DNA of 63,308 bases, taken from NCBI RefSeq assembly GCF_019049255.1, contig NZ_JAGMUJ010000010.1:1-63308 (forward strand), in the 5' to 3' direction. The position numbers were made by a program, and so were the translations under genes. Source of the DNA: Streptomyces sp. AC558_RSS880. Lineage in GTDB: Bacteria > Actinomycetota > Actinomycetes > Streptomycetales > Streptomycetaceae. The stretch's first letter is position 1. Each line of letters starts with the position of its first letter. Of this stretch, positions 40,866 to 50,487 are shown piece by piece. The notes under the pieces are model-generated. The model saw only the letters and a list, made by a program, of their open reading frames with translations, made no database searches and had not been told where the DNA came from.

Positions 40866-42134
40866 TCACCGCTTCTGGGCCGGGGCTCCGGGCACCCCCT
40901 TGGGGGCCGGTGCGGAACCGCCGGACAGGAAGGACTCCCAGCCCTTCTCCGGGGCCTCACCGACGTCCAGCGTGCGCAGTTTCGCCAGGGTCTCCGGGTC
41001 CTGGGCGTCCAGCCAGTCCACCAGTTGCCGGAAGGAGACACACCGCACGTCGGACTTGGTGCACACCTCCTCGATGACCTCCTCGACGGCCCGCATGTAG
41101 GTGCCGCCGTTCCAGGACTCGAAGTGGTTGCCGATGATCAGGGGCGCCCTGTTGCCCTTGTAGGCCCGCTCGAAGCCCTGGAGGAGGCCGTCCCGCATCT
41201 GGTCGCCCCACATCTCGCGCTTGGCGGGGTCGCCCTGGGGGGTGCCGGACTGGTTGACCATGAAGTTGTAGTCCATGGTGAGCTGCTCGAAGGAGTGTCC
41301 GGGGAAGGGCACGAGCTGCATCGACAGGTCCCACAGGCCCTGCTTCTTCTTCGGCCACACCTGGTTGTTGACCCCACTGGTGTCGTAGCGGAAGCCCAGG
41401 TCGCGGGCGGCCTTCATGAAGTTCTTCTGCCCCTCCAGGCAGGGGGTGCGGGCGCCGATCAGCTCCTTGTCGTAGTCGAAGGGCAGCGGGGCCGAGCTCT
41501 TCATGCCGGTGTTGGTCTTCCAGGTCTTCACGAAGCGCTTGGCCTGGGCGATCTCGTCCTTCCAGTCCGCCACCGACCATTCGCCGACTCCACCGCCGCT
41601 GCCGCAGAAGTGCCCGTTGAAGTGGGTGCCGATCTCGTTGCCCTCCAGCCAGGCGAGGCGCAGCTGCTTCACCGTGTCGGCGATGCCCTCCTGGTCGTTG
41701 AAGCCGATGTCGGAGCGGCCCGGGGGGTGCTGCGGCGGGTGGTACAGATCGCGTTTCTCCTCCGGCAGCAGATACACGCCGCTCAGGAAGTACGTCATGG
41801 TCGCGTCGTTCTCCTTGGCGACCTTGCGGAAACGCGAGAAGAGCTTCTGACCGTCCTCACCCGCACCGTCCCAGGAGAAGACCACGAACTGCGGGGGCTT
41901 CTCGCCGCGCTTCAGCCGCTCGGGCCGGGGCAGGTGCGGCTGTGCGCCGGTGTACGCGGTGGAGCCGTCGCCGATCAGCCGGACGACGTTCTTCGGTGCC
42001 GGAGCCGGCTTGGCCTTCTCCCGGTCATGGGCCTGCTCGCCGCTGCCGTCGGTGCCGGTCCCGCAGCCGGCGAGCGAGGCGACGCAGACCGTGACGATCA
42101 CGGTGCCCGTGGCGATTCTGTGGGTGGCGGCCAT
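40866..42134 (-). CDS. Secreted polysaccharide deacetylase-like lipoprotein
   Basis: 422 aa. Signal with lipobox TVIVTVCVASLAGC (Cys about residue 24). Deacetylase-like barrel: PQFVVFSWDGAGEDGQKLFS (in the place of the TFDDG motif), AWLEGNEIGTHFNGHF (metal His motif), then FMKAARDLGFRYDTSGV and APLIIGNHFESWNGG. The usual TFDDGP is altered to SWDGAG, so the metal site should be checked. Probably a cell-wall-associated hydrolase. Converges with the CooC-like gene with only 3 nt between stops. Confidence 0.8.
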   Translation of the reverse strand: MAATHRIATGTVIVTVCVASLAGCGTGTDGSGEQAHDREKAKPAPAPKNVVRLIGDGSTAYTGAQPHLPRPERLKRGEKPPQFVVFSWDGAGEDGQKLFSRFRKVAKENDATMTYFLSGVYLLPEEKRDLYHPPQHPPGRSDIGFNDQEGIADTVKQLRLAWLEGNEIGTHFNGHFCGSGGGVGEWSVADWKDEIAQAKRFVKTWKTNTGMKSSAPLPFDYDKELIGARTPCLEGQKNFMKAARDLGFRYDTSGVNNQVWPKKKQGLWDLSMQLVPFPGHSFEQLTMDYNFMVNQSGTPQGDPAKREMWGDQMRDGLLQGFERAYKGNRAPLIIGNHFESWNGGTYMRAVEEVIEEVCTKSDVRCVSFRQLVDWLDAQDPETLAKLRTLDVGEAPEKGWESFLSGGSAPAPKGVPGAPAQKR

Positions 42135-42271
42135 CCGCCCACCTTCTTCCTTCTCTCGGGCCGAGCTCGATGAGGGCTTTGCCTGGTGCCGTGCCGACCC
42201 ACGCCGGCAGCGCCGTCAAAGTCACACGGAACGGAGAAGGAATTAATACGACAAGCCGATGAAATGGCTAC

Positions 42272-42289
42272 ATCACTCGCTTGAGTGAT
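42272..42289. promoter_or_regulatory. Inverted repeat upstream of the SulP-CA gene
   Basis: ATCACTC (42272-42278) / GAGTGAT (42283-42289) with 4-nt spacer GCTT; a second dyad ATCCG-TTTA-CGGAT lies at 42343-42356. The surrounding 42195-42360 is unusually AT-rich for the window, marking the promoter region between the deacetylase-like gene and the SulP-CA gene. Looks like a TetR/GntR-type operator; the regulator is not in the window. Confidence 0.55.
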
Positions 42290-42382
42290 TGATTCATCCA
42301 TTTGCCCGGAAAGTCTATGCCAGTCCTTTACTCTCAATTACGATCCGTTTACGGATTGTTGATGTCCGGGAGAGGAGAGACC

Positions 42383-44833
42383 GTGTCAGCCTGCGTTCCC
42401 GCCCGCGCCGCCGACTCGGATCGGACCGAGCGAGCCCACCCGCCCCACAGCCCGCCACCGAGCGGCCCTCCACGCCCGCGTATCGCGGGAGCCGACCTGT
42501 CGGCCTCGGTCGCGGTCTTCCTGATCGCCCTTCCGCTGTCCCTCGGCATCGCCCTCGCCACCGGCGCGCCGCTCCAGGCCGGCCTGGTCGCCGCCGCCGT
42601 GGGCGGAATCGTCGTCGGGCGGCTCGGCGGCTCCCCGCTCCAGGTGAGCGGTCCCGCCGCCGGACTCACCGTCGTCACCGCCGACCTCATCCAGCACTAC
42701 GGCTGGCGGACGACCTGCGCCATCACCGTCCTCGCCGGACTCGCCCAGCTCGGCCTCGGCTGCCTGCGCGTGGCGCGCGGCGCGCTCGCCGTGAGCCCCG
42801 CGATCGTGCACGGCATGCTCGCCGGCATCGGTGTCACCATCGCCGTCGCCCAACTGCACATCGTCCTCGGCGGCACTCCGCAGAGCTCCGTCCCCGACAA
42901 CCTGCTCGCCCTTCCCGCGCAGTTGGCGAATCTGCATCCCGCGGCCCTGTCGGTGAGCCTGCTGACCCTGGCCCTGCTGCTGCTCTGGCCCCGGCTCCCG
43001 GGCCGCGCCGGACGCGTTCTCCGCGCGGTTCCGGCAGCGCTCGTCGCCGTCGCCGGAGCCACCGCGGTCGCCGCCGCGGCCGGACTCGTCCTGCCCAAGG
43101 TGGATCTGCCCTCCTGGCACAACCACGCCCTGGCCGGGCTGCCCGAAGGGCCCGTGCTCGGCCTCGCCGCCGCCGTGCTCACCACGACGCTGGTGTGCAG
43201 CGTGCAGTCGCTGCTCGGCGCCGTGGCCGTGGACAAGCTGGTGTCCGGCCGCCCCGGACCCGGCCATGTCGGGCGCTCCGACCTGGACCGTGAACTGCTC
43301 GGTCAGGGCGCGGCCAACATCGTCTCCGGCTCACTCGGCGGACTCCCGGTGGCCGGTGTGGCGGTCCGCAGTTCCGCGAACGTCAAAGCGGGTGCCGTGA
43401 GCCGGAACTCCACGATGCTGCACGGCGTTCTCGTAGTGATCGCCGCGCTGCTGATGGTCCCGCTCCTGGAGCTCATCCCGCTCGCCTCGCTCGCCGCCCT
43501 GGTGATGGCCGTCGGCATCCAGATGGTGTCCCTGCACCACATCCGCACGGTGACCCGTCACCGCGAAGTCCTGGTCTACGCCGCGACCACCCTCGGCGTC
43601 GTCTCCCTCGGTGTCCTGGAGGGCGTGGCACTGGGCATCGCCGTCGCCGTCGGCGTGGCCCTGCACCGGCTCACCCGCACCCGGATCACGCACGAGGAGC
43701 AGGAAGGAGTCCATCACGTACACGTACGAGGACAGTTGACGTTCCTTGCGGTGCCACGGCTCAGCCGGGCCCTGCATCTCGTACCCCAAGGAGCCGACGT
43801 GGTCGTGGCGTTGGACGGCTCCTTCATGGACCACGCGGCGTACGAGACACTGCAGGACTGGCAGAGCACGCACACCGCGCGGGGCGGCACCGTCGAGATC
43901 ACCGGCCGCCGCGCCGGGGTCCGGATCGCCGAACCCGCGGCCCTCACCTCCGGGCACCCGCCCGACGGGAGCGAGGAGGCCGGTGCGTCCGACACCGGCT
44001 GCCGCTGTCGGCCCTGGACGGCCTGGCGCAACCACCAGTGCGAACGTCCGCGCCCCCTGCCGGGCGGCGCCCCACGGCCGGGCGAGACCGACGGAACGAA
44101 GGGAGCGGATGGACCGGACGTGACGGACGGAGCCGCTGGAGGGGAACCTGAGCCGGCCGAAACCGGCGGCCACGCACTGGTACGCGGCATCAGCGCGTTC
44201 CAGCGCAACACCGCCCCCCTGGTGCGCGGTGAGCTGGCCCGGCTGGCGCGTGAGGGACAGCGGCCCGCACATCTGTTCCTGACCTGTGCCGACTCCCGGG
44301 TGGTCACCTCGATGATCACGGCCAGTGGTCCGGGAGACCTGTTCGTGGTGCGCAATATCGGCAACCTCGTGCCACCGCCCGGTGCGGAGAGCGGCGACGA
44401 CTCGGTGGCGGCCGCCATCGAGTACGCCGTGGAGGTGCTGGCGGTCCGGTCGATCACGGTGTGCGGACACTCGGGGTGCAGTGCGATGCAGGCGCTGCTC
44501 GACACCGAGCCGGACGGCGCCCGCACCCCGCTGAGACGCTGGCTGCGACACGGCCGGCCGAGCCTGCAGCGCATGGGTGACGACAGCGGGCCCCCGTCGC
44601 GGCTGGCCGGGCGGGCACCCGCCGACGCGGTCGAGCAGCTCTGCCTGACGAACGTGGTGCAGCAGCTGGATCATCTGCGCGCCCATGAACCGGTGGCACG
44701 GGCCTTGAAGGACGGGGCCCTGGAGCTGCACGGCATGTACTTCCACGTGGGTGAGGCCCAGGCGTATCTCCTCACCGAGCGGGACGAGGAGAAGGTGTTC
44801 GGCCGGGTACGGTCCGCGGACCTGACGATGTGA
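42383..44833 (+). CDS. SulP anion transporter - beta carbonic anhydrase fusion
   Basis: 816 aa from GTG 42383 (GAGGAGAG upstream); upstream ATGs at 42302 and 42362 lack a ribosome site. Residues about 25-410 are the SulP membrane domain (ADLSASVAVFLIALPLSLGI, SGPAAGLTVVTADLIQHYGW, GQGAANIVSGSLGGLPVAGV). About 455-545 is a degenerate STAS-like domain (HVRGQLTFLAVPRLSRAL). About 600-805 is a beta carbonic anhydrase with zinc ligands in LFLTCADSRVVTS (Cys, Asp-Arg) and VCGHSGCSAMQA (His, Cys). It probably imports bicarbonate or another anion and interconverts it with CO2 on the inner face. Fusions of this kind are known. A terminator follows. Confidence 0.93.
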   Translation: MSACVPARAADSDRTERAHPPHSPPPSGPPRPRIAGADLSASVAVFLIALPLSLGIALATGAPLQAGLVAAAVGGIVVGRLGGSPLQVSGPAAGLTVVTADLIQHYGWRTTCAITVLAGLAQLGLGCLRVARGALAVSPAIVHGMLAGIGVTIAVAQLHIVLGGTPQSSVPDNLLALPAQLANLHPAALSVSLLTLALLLLWPRLPGRAGRVLRAVPAALVAVAGATAVAAAAGLVLPKVDLPSWHNHALAGLPEGPVLGLAAAVLTTTLVCSVQSLLGAVAVDKLVSGRPGPGHVGRSDLDRELLGQGAANIVSGSLGGLPVAGVAVRSSANVKAGAVSRNSTMLHGVLVVIAALLMVPLLELIPLASLAALVMAVGIQMVSLHHIRTVTRHREVLVYAATTLGVVSLGVLEGVALGIAVAVGVALHRLTRTRITHEEQEGVHHVHVRGQLTFLAVPRLSRALHLVPQGADVVVALDGSFMDHAAYETLQDWQSTHTARGGTVEITGRRAGVRIAEPAALTSGHPPDGSEEAGASDTGCRCRPWTAWRNHQCERPRPLPGGAPRPGETDGTKGADGPDVTDGAAGGEPEPAETGGHALVRGISAFQRNTAPLVRGELARLAREGQRPAHLFLTCADSRVVTSMITASGPGDLFVVRNIGNLVPPPGAESGDDSVAAAIEYAVEVLAVRSITVCGHSGCSAMQALLDTEPDGARTPLRRWLRHGRPSLQRMGDDSGPPSRLAGRAPADAVEQLCLTNVVQQLDHLRAHEPVARALKDGALELHGMYFHVGEAQAYLLTERDEEKVFGRVRSADLTM

Positions 44834-44899
44834 GGGGACCCGTCCGGGTGTGAGAGGCGTTACACACCTTGAACCGGCTTGCTCCGGGCCCCGTGGGAA

Positions 44900-44924
44900 G
44901 GGGTGGCGCGCCTCGCGCCACCCC
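44900..44924 (+). terminator. Terminator of the SulP-CA gene
   Basis: Perfect 11-bp stem GGGGTGGCGCG / CGCGCCACCCC with loop CCT, 66 bp past the stop codon. Confidence 0.88.
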
Positions 44925-44929
44925 ACCCG

Positions 44930-44945
44930 ACAGGTCTAAACCAAT
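44930..44945. promoter_or_regulatory. DasR dre-like site upstream of acs
   Basis: ACAGGTCTAAACCAAT matches the dre consensus (ACTGGTCTAGACCACT) at 13 of 16 positions, with the GGTCT-A-ACC core intact. It is 86-101 bp upstream of the acs start, a normal operator position. It would tie acetate activation to N-acetylglucosamine metabolism. Inference from motif only. Confidence 0.4.
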
Positions 44946-45030
44946 TTTCCGTCGGCCCTTGTCAGCGCACCCCTGGGTCTGATGAGCTGTGGCCTGGGAC
45001 ACAACGGACACCCTGGGAAAGGCAGATGCC

Positions 45031-46986
<1,956 letters not shown>

Positions 46987-47106
46987 GCGGACACCGGCCG
47001 GACACAGCCGGACGACGGCACCCCGGCGCGCTCCCGCGCCGGGGTGCCGCCGCGTGCCGCCAAGTGCCGCCGCGTACTCGAGGGTGCGCCCCAGGAGCAC
47101 GTTAGC

Positions 47107-47192
47107 TAAACTAAACAAAAAGCTGTCTCATGGGGCGCCGGGAAGTCTGGTCGGCACGCGATTCGTGCTGCCCGCCGACCAGAGGAACTCCC
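47107..47192 (+). promoter_or_regulatory. Structured 5' leader of nhaA (candidate cis-regulatory RNA)
   Basis: A promoter-like TAAACT (47107-47112) in an AT-rich patch is followed by about 75 nt of untranslated RNA. It contains GGGGCGCCGGGAAGTCTGGT (47132-47151) and a long stem CTGGTCGGC (47147-47155) / GCCGACCAG (47174-47182). A nested hairpin ACG/CGT sits inside, with unpaired GCTGCCC on the 3' side. The ribosome site AGAGGA (47181-47186) overlaps the end of the long stem, so stem formation could control initiation at GTG 47193. The GGGAAGTCTGGT plus CTGCCC pattern looks like a ligand-binding core; I cannot assign it to a known class. Confidence 0.6.
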
Positions 47193-48629
47193 GTGACCGC
47201 GCCCCGCACCCCCAGCCCCCACAAGGCATTCGGACGCCTCTCCCTGCCCGAGCGGTCATACGTCGCGGACGCGCTGCGCACCGAGACCGTCGGCGGCATC
47301 CTGCTCCTCCTCGCCGCCGTCGCCGCGCTGATCTGGGCGAACGTGCCTGGTCTGCACGACAGCTACGAGAGCGTCAGCCACTTCCACCTCGGCCCCGAGG
47401 CCCTCGGGCTCGACCTGTCCGTGGCGCACTGGGCCGCCGACGGACTGCTCGCGGTCTTCTTCTTCGTCGCGGGGATCGAGCTCAAGCGCGAGCTCGTCGC
47501 CGGCGATCTGCGCGACCCCAAGGCCGCCGCACTCCCCGTCGTCGCCGCGCTGTGCGGCATGGCCGTACCGGCGCTGGTCTACACGCTCACCAGCGGTGCG
47601 GGCGGCGGTTCCCTGGCCGGCTGGGCCGTGCCCACCGCCACCGACATCGCCTTCGCACTCGCCGTGCTCGCCGTCATCGGCACCTCCCTGCCGAGCGCGC
47701 TGCGGGCCTTCCTGCTCACCCTCGCCGTCGTCGACGACCTGTTCGCGATCCTGATCATCGCGGTCTTCTTCACCGACGACCTGAACTTCGCGGCGCTCGG
47801 CGGCGCCGTCGCCGGCCTGGCCGTCTTCTGGCTGCTGCTGCGCAAGGGCGTACGCGGCTGGTACGTGTACGTGCCGCTCGCGCTGGTCGTGTGGGCACTG
47901 ATGTACAACAGCGGCATCCACGCCACCATCGCCGGCGTCGCCATGGGCCTGATGCTGCGCTGTCACCGCCACGAGGACGAGGCGCACTCCCCCGGCGAGC
48001 ACATCGAGCACCTCGTCCGGCCGCTCTCGGCGGGCCTCGCGGTGCCGCTGTTCGCTCTCTTCAGCGCGGGCGTGGTGGTCTCCGGCGACGCCCTCACCGA
48101 CGTGTTCACCCAGCCCGAGACGCTCGGCGTGGTGCTCGGGCTGGTCGTCGGCAAGACGCTCGGCATCTTCGGCGGTACGTGGCTGACGGCACGCTTCACA
48201 AGAGCGTCGCTCAGTGACGACCTCGCCTGGGCGGACGTGTTCGCGGTGGCGACCCTCGCCGGGATCGGTTTCACCGTCTCGCTGCTCATCGGGGAACTCG
48301 CCTTCGAGGGCGACGCGTCGATGACCGACAGCGTCAAGGCGGCCGTCCTGGCCGGCTCTCTGATCGCCACCGCCGTCGCGACGGTGCTGCTGAAGGTACG
48401 GAACGCCAAGTACCGCAGGCTGACCGAGGAAGAGGAGCGCGACGAGGACCTCAGCGGCGTCCCGGACGTCTACGAGCAGGACGACCCGGCGTACCACCTG
48501 CGCATGGCGGAGATCCACGAACGGAAGGCCGCGGAGCACCGGCGGCTCGCCCGGGAGAAGGCCGCCGAGCGGGACGCGCTTGCCGAAGTGACGGGCGGGG
48601 CAGGCGAGGAGCACGACGGTCCGGCATGA
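47193..48629 (+). CDS. nhaA: Na+/H+ antiporter NhaA
   Basis: 478 aa from GTG 47193 (AGAGGA 6 nt upstream). About 11-12 helices. Hallmark LLTLAVVDDLFAILIIAVFF with the paired Asp ion site, ELKRELVAGDLRDPKAAALP near the N-terminal dimer region, PTATDIAFALAVLAVIGT. Exchanges external H+ for internal Na+/Li+ depending on pH. The C-terminal 75 residues form a long hydrophilic charged tail (RRLTEEEERDEDLSG, then HERKAAEHRRLAREKAAERD) that is probably a cytosolic coiled coil and is longer than in E. coli NhaA (388 aa). Confidence 0.95.
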   Translation: MTAPRTPSPHKAFGRLSLPERSYVADALRTETVGGILLLLAAVAALIWANVPGLHDSYESVSHFHLGPEALGLDLSVAHWAADGLLAVFFFVAGIELKRELVAGDLRDPKAAALPVVAALCGMAVPALVYTLTSGAGGGSLAGWAVPTATDIAFALAVLAVIGTSLPSALRAFLLTLAVVDDLFAILIIAVFFTDDLNFAALGGAVAGLAVFWLLLRKGVRGWYVYVPLALVVWALMYNSGIHATIAGVAMGLMLRCHRHEDEAHSPGEHIEHLVRPLSAGLAVPLFALFSAGVVVSGDALTDVFTQPETLGVVLGLVVGKTLGIFGGTWLTARFTRASLSDDLAWADVFAVATLAGIGFTVSLLIGELAFEGDASMTDSVKAAVLAGSLIATAVATVLLKVRNAKYRRLTEEEERDEDLSGVPDVYEQDDPAYHLRMAEIHERKAAEHRRLAREKAAERDALAEVTGGAGEEHDGPA

Positions 48630-48713
48630 TCTGACGAGACGGTACAAAAGACTGAAGCGTACGCGCAGGCATGAGGAACGTACGCAGCACGTACGCAGGA
48701 GAGGGAGACCGCG

Positions 48714-49202
48714 ATGAGCGCACCCGACGGCAGCCCGGTCGGCGCCGAACGCAGCATCGGCCAGCTGTTCGCCTCGGCGACGGCCGACATGTCGGCGCTG
48801 GTGCACGACGAGATCGCGCTGGCGAAGGCGCAGCTCAAGCAGGACGTCAAGCGCGGCGCGACCAGCGGCGGCGCGTTCATGGCGGCCGGGGTGCTGCTCC
48901 TGTTCTCCCTGCCGATGCTGAACTTCGCGCTCGCCTACGGCATCCGCACCTGGAGTGACTGGAACCTCGCGGTCTGCTTCCTGCTCTCCTTCGCGGCGAA
49001 CGTGCTGATCGCGCTGCTCCTCGCGCTGATCGGCATCGTCTTCGCGAAGAAGGCGAAGAAGGGCCGGGGTCCGCAGAAGGTCGCCGCCTCGGTGAAGGAG
49101 ACGGCGGGCGTGCTGCAGAAGGCCAAGCCGCACCCGCGCCCCGAGCTGCCCGAGGACCGGGGCCCCCAGGCCATCGAGGCTGTGGCACGCTCGTCCTCAT
49201 GA
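48714..49202 (+). CDS. Actinobacterial holin-X family membrane protein
   Basis: 162 aa. An amphipathic head SIGQLFASATADMSALVHDE then IALAKAQLKQDVKRGATSGG, followed by two membrane helices (FMAAGVLLLFSLPMLNFALA and LAVCFLLSFAANVLIALLLA) and a Lys-rich cytosolic tail. This is the Act-holin-X (holin superfamily III) pattern, a chromosomal non-phage protein in actinobacteria (positional counterpart of Rv3669). Role unknown; possibly membrane organisation. Overlaps the next gene by 4 nt (ATGA). Confidence 0.85.
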   Translation: MSAPDGSPVGAERSIGQLFASATADMSALVHDEIALAKAQLKQDVKRGATSGGAFMAAGVLLLFSLPMLNFALAYGIRTWSDWNLAVCFLLSFAANVLIALLLALIGIVFAKKAKKGRGPQKVAASVKETAGVLQKAKPHPRPELPEDRGPQAIEAVARSSS

Positions 49203-50149
49203 CGGAACCCGCCACACCTTCGGCGCAGCCCGCTTCGGCCGTACGCCTCGACATCCCCGGCGGCGCCGGACTGACGCACCGGGACGTCGCCGCCAACGGC
49301 GCCCGCTTCCACATCGCGGAGCTGGGCGACGGCCCCCTGGTGCTGCTGCTGCACGGCTTCCCGCAGTTCTGGTGGACCTGGCGGCACCAGCTGACGGCGC
49401 TCGCCGACGCCGGTTTCCGGGCCGTCGCCATGGACCTGCGGGGCGTCGGCGGCAGCGACCGCACACCGCGCGGTTACGACCCGGCCAACCTCGCGCTGGA
49501 CATCACCGGGGTGATCCGTTCCCTCGGCGAGCCGGACGCCGCGCTGGTCGGGCACGACCTGGGCGGATACCTGGCGTGGACGGCGGCGGCGATGCGCCCC
49601 AAGCTCGTACGGCGGCTCGCGGTCGCGTCCATGCCGCATCCGCGGCGCTGGCGCTCGGCGCTGCTCTCCGACGCCAGGCAGTCGGCCGCGCTGTCCCACA
49701 TCTGGGGATTCCAGCGGCCCTGGATCCCGGAGCGCCGGCTCACCGCGGACGACGGGGCGCTGGTGGCCGAGCTCATCCGGGACTGGTCCGGGCCGCACCT
49801 GCCGGACGAGAAGGCGCTGGAGAACTACCGGCGGGCCATGTGCATCCCGTCCACGGCGCACTGCTCGATCGAGCCGTACCGCTGGATGGTGCGCTCCCTG
49901 GCCCGCCCCGACGGCATCCAGTTCAACCGCAGGATGAAGCGGCCCGTGCGGGTGCCGACCCTGCACCTGCACGGCTCGCTGGACCCGGTCGTGCGCACGC
50001 GCAGTGCCGCGGGGTCCGGGGAGTACGTCGAAGCGCCGTACCGCTGGCGGCTGTTCGACGGGCTGGGGCACTTCCCGCACGAGGAGGATCCGGTCACTTT
50101 CTCGACGGAACTGATCAATTGGCTGAAGGATCCCGAACCCGATCGGTGA
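49199..50149 (+). CDS. Epoxide hydrolase-type alpha/beta hydrolase (EphE-like)
   Basis: 316 aa. LVLLLHGFPQFWWTWRHQLT (HGFP oxyanion motif), MDLRGVGGSDRTPRGYD, nucleophile elbow ALVGHDLGGYLAWTAAA with Asp as nucleophile (about residue 120), which points to epoxide hydrolase rather than serine esterase chemistry. Cap domain ERRLTADDGA to RRAMCIPSTAH, then LHLHGSLDPVV and catalytic His in FDGLGHFPHEEDP. Coupled to the holin-X gene; this pair is also conserved in mycobacteria (Rv3669-Rv3670 ephE). Confidence 0.9.
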   Translation: MTEPATPSAQPASAVRLDIPGGAGLTHRDVAANGARFHIAELGDGPLVLLLHGFPQFWWTWRHQLTALADAGFRAVAMDLRGVGGSDRTPRGYDPANLALDITGVIRSLGEPDAALVGHDLGGYLAWTAAAMRPKLVRRLAVASMPHPRRWRSALLSDARQSAALSHIWGFQRPWIPERRLTADDGALVAELIRDWSGPHLPDEKALENYRRAMCIPSTAHCSIEPYRWMVRSLARPDGIQFNRRMKRPVRVPTLHLHGSLDPVVRTRSAAGSGEYVEAPYRWRLFDGLGHFPHEEDPVTFSTELINWLKDPEPDR

Positions 50150-50254
50150 TCGAACCGAGCACTTGTCTGACGATCGGCCAATTGCCCGGCGCATAAGCCA
50201 ATTGGGGGCGCGTGAGGCGGTTATCGACCTTGGGGCGGGGGCAGACGTCCGGGT

Positions 50255-50437
50255 ATGGGCTGGACGCACGACTACAGTGACGCAAGCCGCGACCGCCGTT
50301 CGGCGGGCGGTATGGGTTCCCACCAGCGAGGCGGTGCACCGCAGATGGCAGGTACGGACCTCAGGGTGGGAATCCCGCGCATCCTCCGCCGCAGGGCCCG
50401 CTGGGTCTCCGTCCGCCTGCGCCACCCGCGCGGCTGA
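50255..50437 (+). CDS. Small basic protein, hypothetical
   Basis: 60 aa, MGWTHDYSDASRDRRSAGGM, then a C-terminal LRVGIPRILRRRARWVSVRL followed by RHPRG, strongly basic with an amphipathic helix. No good ribosome site; the G-rich GGGCGGGGGC is about 20 nt upstream. Its well-formed C-terminus and position in an otherwise empty 330-bp gap between the epoxide hydrolase and MarP genes favour a real small gene, but this is not proven. Confidence 0.4.
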   Translation: MGWTHDYSDASRDRRSAGGMGSHQRGGAPQMAGTDLRVGIPRILRRRARWVSVRLRHPRG

Positions 50438-50487
50438 CGGCCCGTACGACCGCCCCCCCCGGGGCCGGGACGGGGACCGAGGCCGCT

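Noticed and set aside
48714..49202. Holin-like gene as a prophage remnant
   Set aside because: The Act-holin-X family is chromosomal in actinobacteria and the gene is coupled to a conserved epoxide hydrolase; no phage genes nearby.
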